NCBI GenBank assembly: GCA_032117135.1
Contig: JAULZV010000027.1
Location: 1-25,683 of the forward strand
Reading direction: 5' to 3'
Length of the DNA stretch: 25,683 nucleotides
DNA from: JAULZV01 sp032117135
Lineage (GTDB): Bacteria > Patescibacteriota > Minisyncoccia > Phycocordibacterales > JAACPR01
The stretch's first letter is position 1, and the number at the start of each line of letters is the position of its first letter. The translations under genes and the position numbers were made by a program. The notes below the pieces were generated by a model. The model worked only from the letters and a program-made list of their open reading frames with translations, was not told the DNA's origin and made no database searches. Positions 1 through 6,575 of this stretch are shown one piece after another.

Positions 1-2
1 AT

Positions 3-80
3 TTTGCAGGACAAACTATGTGGTATATAAGAAGTGATACATTGTGTGCCTTTCGTATGTGTTCCATTGGTTCATACTAG
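3..80 (+). CDS. Possible 3' end of an unidentified gene
   Basis: An open frame enters from the left edge and ends at TAG 78-80 after 25 codons; the other two forward frames close within the first 40 bases. A hairpin followed by a T-run lies just after the stop (87-114), which is what the end of a rightward gene would look like. The peptide is too short to recognise. It would be resident sequence just outside the island that begins near 117. Chance openness over 25 codons is quite possible. Confidence 0.25.
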   Translation, partial: FAGQTMWYIRSDTLCAFRMCSIGSY

Positions 81-86
81 CATGTA

Positions 87-114
87 CGATGCAGAGCATC
101 GAGGAATTCTTTTT
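87..114 (+). terminator. Possible Rho-independent terminator
   Basis: CGATGC (87-92), loop AGA, GCATCG (96-101) form a perfect 6-bp stem, followed after AGGAA by TTCTTTTT (107-114). The T-run starts about five bases late for a canonical terminator. It would end the partial gene at 3-80 and lies immediately left of the island boundary. Confidence 0.35.
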
Positions 115-116
115 GA

Positions 117-497
117 TTAAAAGATAAAACCATACTTACTGTATGCACAGGTGGAGTACGTTGTGAAAAAGCCTCTGGGTATCTTATTCAAAAAGGATTC
201 ACTGATGTATACCAACTTGATGGTGGAATCGTAAGTTATATGGAACAATATCCAAATCAAAATTATGATGGTTCTCTCTTTGTGTTTGATGGTCGAAAAG
301 TGATGCATTTTAACGGAGAACATCATAAGCCAATCGCAACATGTGATTATTGCACTGTCACATGTGAACGTTTTACTAATTGTGCACATTCTCGATGTAA
401 CAAAAAAGGTAATGCTTGTTATAGCTGTATTCCAAAAGGAGAAAAGAAGTTATGTAATGAATGTATGGACAAAGAAAAATCTATGCTAAAAAACTAG
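117..497 (+). pseudogene. trhO: 5'-truncated trhO (tRNA uridine hydroxylase) fragment
   Basis: This is the C-terminal part of a rhodanese-like tRNA U34 hydroxylase (TrhO/YceA, UPF0176). Read from 120, the frame gives KDKTILTVCTGGVRCEKASG and continues without frameshift to TAG 495-497. It covers the active-site loop CTGGVRC, the YQLDGGIV stretch and a cysteine-rich, probably zinc-binding tail. Similarity to the intact copy at 11081-11974 begins abruptly at its residue about 175; an in-frame TGA (114-116) and unrelated sequence lie upstream, so the first 60% of the gene is missing. By eye the two copies are clearly diverged (roughly two bases in three shared), so this is a xenolog or old paralog rather than a recent duplicate. 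Its stop shares the palindrome CTAG with the stop of the opposing kinase gene. ATG 240 could start an 85-residue peptide, but I regard the gene as dead. Confidence 0.85.
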
Positions 498-1702
498 GTT
501 ACCATTTCTTTATAGAGAGAGATAAATTTATTCATATCATGCAATATTACTGCGTCAGGCTTACCACGCAACACCATTCCGTCTAGATACATAAGGCTTC
601 TAATTATTGCAAACATACCTTTTTCAAAACGCATTCCAGATAATACTCCAAGCTTTATCGTTTGCATCATTTGTTGAGTTAAACTCTTTTCTTGTACGGT
701 TTTTCCTCCAAAATCTTTGTATAGTTTTAAAAACTTTCGCTTGAAATCTTCAAATTGCTGACCGCTTATTTCGACTTCAGACATTTGATTCAACCAATAT
801 GCAGATAGTGCAAAATCATCTTTTGATAACCCATCAAAGAAATTCATCAGACCTGTACTTAATTTTTTGGATACAGTTCCAACATATGCAGTATCAATAA
901 AATAAAATATATTATCTTTATATATTAAGTTACCAGGATGCAAATCTCCATGAAATTTTCCGATAATAAACATATAAAAACCATGAAGATAAAAAAGATT
1001 TACTATTGAATCATATTCAATAGTTTGATTTTGGAGAAGCTCATCAAATGTAGGTCCATCAATAAATTCTGTCACCATAAAATTTTCTTCACACAAATCT
1101 TCATATACGTGTACAAATTCTAAAGTAGATAAATCAAAATTTTGTTTATTTTGCTCTTTAATTTCCCTTAATACTTTTTGTCCCTGAACTTCATTTCGAA
1201 GATCCAATTCTGCTAATGTATACTCTTCGATATCGGTCAAAATACCAACAGGATCCCCCACTCTTTTAAGTGGTGGATATAGGAACAAAAATATTTTGAA
1301 TAATCTTTTTATTCGTTTAACTTCTTTTGCAAATGTTTCCTTAAAATTTTTCTTAATAACTTTGAGTACTACATCTTCGCCTGTTATTAATTGTGCTTTA
1401 TACACTTGTCCTACAGAAGCTGCTGCAAAAGGAGTTTTTTCAATGAAAGAAAATTTATCAGGATGTCGCGCGAGATATTCGTCGATAGAATCAGCAATAT
1501 CTTCTGATCGTATGTATGTATTTTTTCTATATAATTTTGACAAATGATGACATTTTTCAGGACCCAAAAAATCAATTCTCAGAGCATGAATTTGTCCAAT
1601 TTTTACAGCCAAAAGTCCCCATTTTTGGATTTTTTCGATATCGGGCAACCCTTTTTTAAAATATAATTCCCAAATGAGTCTTAAAAGTATAATACTGTTC
1701 AT
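494..1702 (-). CDS. ABC1/UbiB/AarF-family atypical kinase
   Basis: A 402-residue protein with the diagnostic motifs of the ABC1 atypical kinase/ATPase family: the KxGQ motif (KIGQ, 34-37), the alanine-rich loop AAAS (93-96) that replaces the P-loop, the nucleotide-contacting lysine in VLKV (K114), the catalytic loop HGDLHPGN (251-258) and the metal-binding Asp in FIDT (D270). Bacterial UbiB supports ubiquinone synthesis and plastid ABC1K proteins affect prenyl-lipid and carotenoid metabolism. A role in handling isoprenoid lipids of the adjacent pathway is therefore inferred. It is divergent from ubiA with 73 bases between the two ATGs. Its TAG stop overlaps the TAG of the trhO fragment in CTAG. 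No long C-terminal membrane anchor is obvious. A GATACT hexamer eight bases before the ATG could be its -10 box. Confidence 0.9.
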   Translation of the reverse strand: MNSIILLRLIWELYFKKGLPDIEKIQKWGLLAVKIGQIHALRIDFLGPEKCHHLSKLYRKNTYIRSEDIADSIDEYLARHPDKFSFIEKTPFAAASVGQVYKAQLITGEDVVLKVIKKNFKETFAKEVKRIKRLFKIFLFLYPPLKRVGDPVGILTDIEEYTLAELDLRNEVQGQKVLREIKEQNKQNFDLSTLEFVHVYEDLCEENFMVTEFIDGPTFDELLQNQTIEYDSIVNLFYLHGFYMFIIGKFHGDLHPGNLIYKDNIFYFIDTAYVGTVSKKLSTGLMNFFDGLSKDDFALSAYWLNQMSEVEISGQQFEDFKRKFLKLYKDFGGKTVQEKSLTQQMMQTIKLGVLSGMRFEKGMFAIIRSLMYLDGMVLRGKPDAVILHDMNKFISLYKEMVT

Positions 1703-1760
1703 TAGGGCATAGTATCATATGTTATCTTAAAAATCATGCATCATACAAACGTATTTTGTA

Positions 1761-1775
1761 TGCTATAATCAAAAA
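1761..1775 (+). promoter_or_regulatory. Leaderless extended -10 promoter of ubiA
   Basis: TATAAT at 1764-1769 is preceded by TGC (extended -10, TGn) and followed by exactly six bases before ATG 1776, so transcription should start on or next to the A of the start codon. No good -35 box and no Shine-Dalgarno sequence are visible. Confidence 0.6.
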
Positions 1776-2636
1776 ATGAATCTAAAAAGAATATATACCA
1801 TTAGTAGACCCCGATTTTGGATTTATGAAATTGGTCCTTATATTGTTGGGATAGCCGCAGCAGCATCAAACACTCACTCTATTTGGCTTATTCCTATCAT
1901 TATTATTTTTTTCTTTTTTTTCACCTATCCAGCAAATATATACATCTACGGCATAAATGATATATATGATTATGAGACTGATAAATTAAATCCAAAAAAA
2001 GTATCCTATGAATCTCTTGTTCACCCACGAGAGCATCGATCTCTTTTAAAACATATATTTTTAGTGACAGCCCCGTTCTTAATATATGGAATTTTTACCC
2101 TCTCAATTCAGTCTCTTGTTGCATTATGTTTATTCTTTTTCTTTGCAGGTTTTTATTCAGCAAAGCCAATACGTGCAAAAGCCAGACCTATTCTTGATAG
2201 TATTTTTAGTGCAGGACACTATGTGGCAACAGGAGTTTTTTCATATATATTAGCGTCTGAATTATTAGAGTTCAATATTTCTTGGACGGCGCTCAGTATT
2301 TGTATAGTGGCCTCAATGGCATGGGCAATTTCTATGCATGCATATTCAGCGGTTCCAGACATTCAAGCAGACAAAGATGCACATCTAGAAACAATTGCTA
2401 CAAAATTAGGTAAAAATAAAACTATTTATGTGTGTGCATTTTTATATGCACTATCTGCATTGCTTGCATCTTATTATATTGGGATAATCAGTCTCATATT
2501 GGGAGGAACATATCTCTATCTCATGTATAAATCTGTACACACAAATGAAGATGAGCTTTTTAAGATGTATACATATTTTCCACTTATAAATAGTGCCTCC
2601 GGAATGATTATTTTCTTTACGTTATTACTTTTATAA
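1776..2636 (+). CDS. UbiA-family prenyltransferase, probable lycopene elongase
   Basis: A 286-residue polytopic membrane protein of the UbiA superfamily. The first Asp-rich motif is NDIYDYETD (61-69), followed by NPKK; the second is PDIQADKD (194-201). These bind Mg2+ and prenyl diphosphate. The N-terminal SRPRFWIYEIGP (10-21), the NDIYDYETDKLNPKK block and SAVPDIQADKDA resemble the lycopene elongase branch (CrtEb, LyeJ), which adds C5 units to lycopene to give C45/C50 carotenoids, more than quinone or heme prenyltransferases. Position beside crtE, crtB and crtI supports this. It is convergent with crtI: its TAA (2634-2636) directly abuts the crtI stop. It has its own leaderless promoter, so it is transcribed apart from the crt operon. 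Product specificity (elongation with or without hydration) cannot be read from sequence; no CruF or CrtY homolog is present here. Confidence 0.85.
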   Translation: MNLKRIYTISRPRFWIYEIGPYIVGIAAAASNTHSIWLIPIIIIFFFFFTYPANIYIYGINDIYDYETDKLNPKKVSYESLVHPREHRSLLKHIFLVTAPFLIYGIFTLSIQSLVALCLFFFFAGFYSAKPIRAKARPILDSIFSAGHYVATGVFSYILASELLEFNISWTALSICIVASMAWAISMHAYSAVPDIQADKDAHLETIATKLGKNKTIYVCAFLYALSALLASYYIGIISLILGGTYLYLMYKSVHTNEDELFKMYTYFPLINSASGMIIFFTLLLL

Positions 2637-4142
2637 TTATATAGAATCAATTGGAGAAGGATCTGTGATATTTTCTATTCTTTTGTATACAAGCTCAGCT
2701 GAAATTAAACAAATAGGCATACCAATTCCAGGGTTTGTCCCGGCACCAACATAATAGAGGTTCTTAACTTTTTTGTTTATATTATTTGGTCTGAAGACTG
2801 CACTTTGACCTAGAGAGTGTGCAAATCCTAAGGCAGTCCCCTTGAATGCATTATAATCTTTTATAAAATCTTTTACCGCATATATTCGCTTATACTCAAT
2901 TCGTTTTGAAAAGTTTGGAATATCCATTTTTTCTTCCATTTCTTTAATTATCTTTTGAGAATATTCTTCTAGAAATTCATCCGTATGTTCAAGACCTGAA
3001 GCAATTGGAACAAGAACAAATAAGTTTTCTTTTCCTGCAGGAGCAACACTTGTATCTGTTTTTGAAGGTACGCACACATACAAAGACGGATCAGTCGGCC
3101 ATTCTGGATTTTGAAAAATTTGATCAAAATTTTCATCCCAATTTTTTGAAAAAAGTAAATTATGATGTTGAAGTGATGGGATTATTCCATCAACACCCAA
3201 ATACATAATAAATCCTGAGGGAGCCATAAGTTTTTTATCCCACGCTTTCTCGGATTGTTGTTGATATTTTTTATCAAGTAAATGTAAATCAGTATGAACC
3301 GTGTCAGCATTTGAAACTACGATATCTGCCTCTATTTCTTGACCATCTTGTAGAAGTACTCCTTTTGTAACTCCATCAATAACGATTATTTTTTGAACAG
3401 GGCTATTTGTTTTTATTTCGACATCATATTTTTTAATGATTGCCTCTAATGCTTCAATAATTTTATATATTCCTCCTTCTGGATACCAAACACCTTCAAC
3501 AAAGTCTATATAATTCATCATACTATAAATACCTGGTGCTTTCCCTGGTGGAGTCCCTAGTAATACAGTCTGATATTGCATAACCTTTCTTAATATTTCA
3601 CTCTTGAATTTTTTGTTAATTATTTTTTCAACACTAGAAAATAGTGGCAACTTTCTTCCTTCCGTCAAAACTCTTTTTGTAAAAAAATCAAAGATCGTAT
3701 TATAATTTTTAAACATAAATTCTTTACGAGCAATACGGTATTGATATTCGGTTGTCTTAATATATTCTTTTAATTTTTCTCCAGAACCAGGTTCGATAGA
3801 TTCAAACGTTTGAATTGTTTTTTCTAGATCAGAATAAAAATCATAATGACTATTATCACTTTTAAGAAATATTCGATATGAAGGAGAAAGGCGTTCTAAT
3901 TTTAAATAATCTTCAATTTTTTCATCCAAGATCTCGAAAAAATGTTCAAATATATCCGGCATCATGTACCATGATGGCCCCATATCAAAAGTATATCCTT
4001 GTTCGCTATAAATATTTGCTCGACCTCCGATTTTTTCATTTTTTTCAAGTACGATAACTTTGTATCCCTTTTTACCGAGCAGACATGCCGTTGCTAATCC
4101 TCCGATACCTGCTCCTATTACAATAACTGTTTTTTTATTCAT
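2637..4142 (-). CDS. crtI: CrtI-type phytoene desaturase
   Basis: An FAD-dependent carotene desaturase of 501 residues that would convert 15-cis-phytoene to lycopene or a partly desaturated product at the membrane. The N-terminus carries the dinucleotide-binding motif VIGAGIGG (8-15) with the acidic end of the second strand in VLEKNEKIGGRA. The C-terminus carries the family signature YYVGAGTNPGIGMP, ending in LISAEL, as in bacterial CrtI proteins. Length matches the family (about 490-510). I place the start at ATG 4142 because it overlaps the crtB stop as ATGA and begins right before the Rossmann motif; an in-frame ATG at 4172 would add ten residues inside crtB. Third gene of the operon crtE-crtB-crtI. 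The number of desaturation steps cannot be predicted. Confidence 0.93.
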   Translation of the reverse strand: MNKKTVIVIGAGIGGLATACLLGKKGYKVIVLEKNEKIGGRANIYSEQGYTFDMGPSWYMMPDIFEHFFEILDEKIEDYLKLERLSPSYRIFLKSDNSHYDFYSDLEKTIQTFESIEPGSGEKLKEYIKTTEYQYRIARKEFMFKNYNTIFDFFTKRVLTEGRKLPLFSSVEKIINKKFKSEILRKVMQYQTVLLGTPPGKAPGIYSMMNYIDFVEGVWYPEGGIYKIIEALEAIIKKYDVEIKTNSPVQKIIVIDGVTKGVLLQDGQEIEADIVVSNADTVHTDLHLLDKKYQQQSEKAWDKKLMAPSGFIMYLGVDGIIPSLQHHNLLFSKNWDENFDQIFQNPEWPTDPSLYVCVPSKTDTSVAPAGKENLFVLVPIASGLEHTDEFLEEYSQKIIKEMEEKMDIPNFSKRIEYKRIYAVKDFIKDYNAFKGTALGFAHSLGQSAVFRPNNINKKVKNLYYVGAGTNPGIGMPICLISAELVYKRIENITDPSPIDSI

Positions 4143-5047
4143 TTTATTTTTATTAGCGTTAATAATACCCAACCTATTTTTTCAAAAAAAGAGAGTCTCT
4201 TTCTAGAAGAAAATATATCATACTCTGATTTTATAATTTTATCTATTATTTTGGAATATAAAACTCGTGCGATATACACCCCACGAGAAGCTGTATGTGG
4301 CAATAATTTTATTCCCCTATCTGCATATACATATAATTTCTCTATTCGTTCAATTTCAAACTTCATTAAATTTTTAAAATCTTCTGATAGTATTTTATTC
4401 TGTATATCTTCTTCTGTGATATTATATTTCTTCAAATCTTCTTGCGGAAGATATATTCTATTTCGTAATACATAATCCTCATTAATATCTCTTAGAAAAT
4501 TAGTCATTTGAAAAGCTTCTCCTAATACCTGAGCATATGTAAGTACTTGATTTTGATATACGCTATCTTCTAAGAATTTTTTATCTGTATTAGATAAAAT
4601 ATACGTCATCATAATACCTACCACACCAGCTGAACCAAACATATATTCCTTCAATTCTTCATATGTATTATATCGCTCTTTCCACGTATCTTGAAGCATT
4701 GCCTTTAAAAAATCCTGACTATATTGAAAAGGAATCTTATATTTTTTAAATATATAGGCAGTGGCACGCAAAACTTGTCTTTCTTCTATTTCAATTGAAA
4801 AAACTTTCCCTTCAAAAGCTTTTTCCCAACATTCATTCCAATGTTTTATTTTTTCTAGAGCAATTTCTTTTTGAGTAGCATAATAGGTATCTACATATTC
4901 ATCAGGAAATCTAAAAAAAGAATAGAGTATAAAAGTAGAATCTCGCTGTTCAGGATTTAAAAATAAAGTTCCTGCGTAAAAACTTTTTCCATACTTCTTA
5001 TTGATTTTTTTACAAAAATCTAAATCTTCTTTATATTCTTTGTACAT
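4139..5047 (-). CDS. crtB: Phytoene synthase
   Basis: A squalene/phytoene synthase family enzyme of 302 residues that condenses two GGPP molecules head-to-head to phytoene, the committed step of C40 carotenoid synthesis. The first Asp-rich motif is FPDEYVDT (D49, E50, D53), the second is NFLRDINED (N183, D187, E190, D191), followed by the typical RIYLP. Length is normal for CrtB (about 300). Squalene synthase or a C30 CrtM is less likely because a CrtI desaturase and a GGPP-type synthase are linked. The start at 5047 lies six bases after the crtE stop and the TGA stop overlaps the crtI start as ATGA, so the three genes should be translated in coupled fashion. Confidence 0.93.
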   Translation of the reverse strand: MYKEYKEDLDFCKKINKKYGKSFYAGTLFLNPEQRDSTFILYSFFRFPDEYVDTYYATQKEIALEKIKHWNECWEKAFEGKVFSIEIEERQVLRATAYIFKKYKIPFQYSQDFLKAMLQDTWKERYNTYEELKEYMFGSAGVVGIMMTYILSNTDKKFLEDSVYQNQVLTYAQVLGEAFQMTNFLRDINEDYVLRNRIYLPQEDLKKYNITEEDIQNKILSEDFKNLMKFEIERIEKLYVYADRGIKLLPHTASRGVYIARVLYSKIIDKIIKSEYDIFSSRKRLSFFEKIGWVLLTLIKIK

Positions 5048-5053
5048 ATAGTA

Positions 5054-6172
5054 TTATGATTTTCTTTTTAGAATAATCTCCATAAAATGTAACCAAACTT
5101 GCTTTGTATCTTTTTTCATTTGAGAATTTTCTAAGATTTCTTTTGCACTATTAAACAAATTTTTTATCTCATTTTCTGCATATGAAATTGCTCCAGTATC
5201 TGTATATAGATTAAGTAAAACTTTTTTACCATGTTCATCTATTTTTTTACCAAATAATGACAGAAAAATATTTTTATCTTTTTCATTTGCATGTTCAAAA
5301 ATATATTGAGTTAAAATTGTATGTTGTCCATCTTCAATATCAAGGAACGTGCTTTTGCCGGTTATATGTGAATCACCGATAATATCAAGTAAATCATCTT
5401 GAATTTGATATGCCCTACCTATACACAGACCCAGTTTTGTATATAGATCAAGATGTTCACCTTGTGCCAAAACACTCCCAATACACATTGGATTTACAAA
5501 AGAATAGAGTGCTGTTTTTAATTCATTCTTTCTCAATATTTCTTCTGTTTTGACTTCATATTGAAGCATAAAAGAAACATCTAATATCTGTCCTACCACT
5601 ATTTCTTCAATCATTTTAAAATAAATTGCAGATACACGAGTATCATTTATTTCTGCAATTATTTCATTTGCCCAACTAAATAACAGATCTCCAGCTAACA
5701 TAGCCAAACCTTTTGAAACATGAGTTTTATCTCCTCTGGGATAAGTATCAATAGTTTTTTTAAGATATTCATGCACCGTATCTTCACCATGTCTCTCTAA
5801 CCCATTATCTATTACATCATCATGTATTAATACAAATGTATGAAACAACTCAATAGCTAAGCCTGCTTTTAGAATTAATTTCTGTTCAAGACCATCCTCA
5901 TTATAAAATGCAAGATACATTAAATATGGTCTGATTCTTTTGCCTCCATTTTGCATTATGGATGCAGCATACCCAATAGTCTCATGCGCAATACAGTTAT
6001 CAGAATATGTTTTATATTTCTGAAGCTTTGTGTCCAAAAAAGATTTTATATTCATATTGAATATATTTTGAAAAGAAACAAGATCAAGACACGGTTCTGG
6101 TTTCTTAAATACAACAGAAGAAAACTGTTTCTTGATCTTTTTTATTTTAGGGAGAAATTTTTGAGTGAACAT
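5054..6172 (-). CDS. crtE: Geranylgeranyl diphosphate synthase
   Basis: A polyprenyl synthase of 372 residues: GGKRIRP (76-82), first Asp-rich motif LIHDDVID (D118, D119, D122), second QIQDDLLD (D259, D260, D263). The first motif is the short DDxxD form, as in archaeal-type GGPP synthases, not the DDxxxxD of many bacterial and plant enzymes. An aromatic residue (F113) sits five positions before it, the chain-length position known from archaeal GGPPS, so GGPP is a sensible product. First gene of the crt operon. The protein is longer than usual: about 40 basic N-terminal residues precede M40 (ATG 6055), a possible alternative start. No IPP/DMAPP synthesis or isomerase gene is in the window, so the C5 precursors must come from elsewhere in the genome or from a host. 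Confidence 0.9.
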   Translation of the reverse strand: MFTQKFLPKIKKIKKQFSSVVFKKPEPCLDLVSFQNIFNMNIKSFLDTKLQKYKTYSDNCIAHETIGYAASIMQNGGKRIRPYLMYLAFYNEDGLEQKLILKAGLAIELFHTFVLIHDDVIDNGLERHGEDTVHEYLKKTIDTYPRGDKTHVSKGLAMLAGDLLFSWANEIIAEINDTRVSAIYFKMIEEIVVGQILDVSFMLQYEVKTEEILRKNELKTALYSFVNPMCIGSVLAQGEHLDLYTKLGLCIGRAYQIQDDLLDIIGDSHITGKSTFLDIEDGQHTILTQYIFEHANEKDKNIFLSLFGKKIDEHGKKVLLNLYTDTGAISYAENEIKNLFNSAKEILENSQMKKDTKQVWLHFMEIILKRKS

Positions 6173-6193
6173 ATAGTAATCTTTAATTTGTAT

Positions 6194-6199
6194 AGTATA
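6194..6199 (-). promoter_or_regulatory. Probable -10 box of the crtEBI operon
   Basis: TATACT read leftward, 21 bases before ATG 6172, implying a leader of about 15 bases without a Shine-Dalgarno sequence. The -35 region is AT-rich and unconvincing. This differs from the 6-7 base spacing seen at most other genes here. Confidence 0.4.
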
Positions 6200-6268
6200 T
6201 CAGTAATTCTAAATAAAAAATAATGCATTAGGATGGTAAAATTTTTATAAATTGATACAATTTTGACT

Positions 6269-6538
6269 ATGAAAATAGTGATACTGGCAGCAGGAAAAGG
6301 TACTCGAATGTAGAATTTGACCCAAATTCTTCCAAAACCAATGCTTCTATACAAAAATAAGAATTTATTTGAACACAAATTAGAAGCACTTCCTTCAAAT
6401 ACATCAGAAATCATTTTTATCATCGGATATCTTGGTCATAAGATCAAAGAATATTTTAAAGATTCATATAAAGGCATTTCAATTACATACATAGAACAAA
6501 CCGAACTTAAAGGCACAGCAGGCGCGCTTTATGGATGA
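6269..6538 (+). pseudogene. 3'-truncated sugar nucleotidyltransferase with internal stop
   Basis: This is the N-terminal 40% of an RmlA-like nucleotidyltransferase. The frame from ATG 6269 reads MKIVILAAGKGTRM, hits TAG at 6311-6313, then continues in the same frame through a KPMLLYKNKNLFEHKLEALP stretch to ITYIEQTELKGTAGALYG and TGA 6536-6538. It matches residues 1 to about 80 of the intact gene at 15130-15789 (LAAGKGTRM, EHKLDALP, IGYLGDMI, KGTAHAL), and similarity stops dead after GTA.AL. Everything including the metal-binding GDD region is lost. The internal stop replaces a position that is arginine in the intact copy, with no frameshift, so decay looks fairly recent. It marks the right end of the island. 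The residual open frame from 6317 is not expected to make a functional protein. Confidence 0.88.
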
Positions 6539-6575
6539 GGTACCTTCCGGTATGGTTTTCAGAAAGCAACTTTCC

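Larger units (their letters stand above)
117..6538. other. Putative horizontally acquired carotenoid island
   Basis: This segment is bounded on the left by a gene that lost its 5' end and on the right by a gene that lost its 3' end. Both families have intact, diverged members at 11081-11974 and 15130-15789 in the same order and strand. Between the fragments lie five intact genes for C45/C50 carotenoid synthesis. Base composition looks more AT-rich than in the genes to the right, and homology stops sharply near 117 and near 6530. I saw no integrase, transposase, terminal repeats or target-site duplication, so illegitimate or homeologous recombination of a DNA fragment is the simplest reading. 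An old tandem duplication with later insertion and decay is the alternative. Confidence 0.6.

Noticed and set aside
1776..2636. UbiA protein as a menaquinone/ubiquinone or heme O prenyltransferase
   Set aside because: The SRPRFWIYEIGP start, the NPKK following the first Asp motif and linkage to crtE-B-I favour the lycopene elongase branch; no quinone or heme genes are nearby.
117..6538. Transposon or integrative element explanation for the island
   Set aside because: No transposase, integrase, terminal inverted repeats, tRNA attachment site or target duplication could be found at the edges.
6269..6538. TAG 6311 as a reassigned or read-through codon
   Set aside because: TAG ends other genes normally (kinase, mutY) and the fragment lacks the rest of the enzyme, so simple decay is enough.
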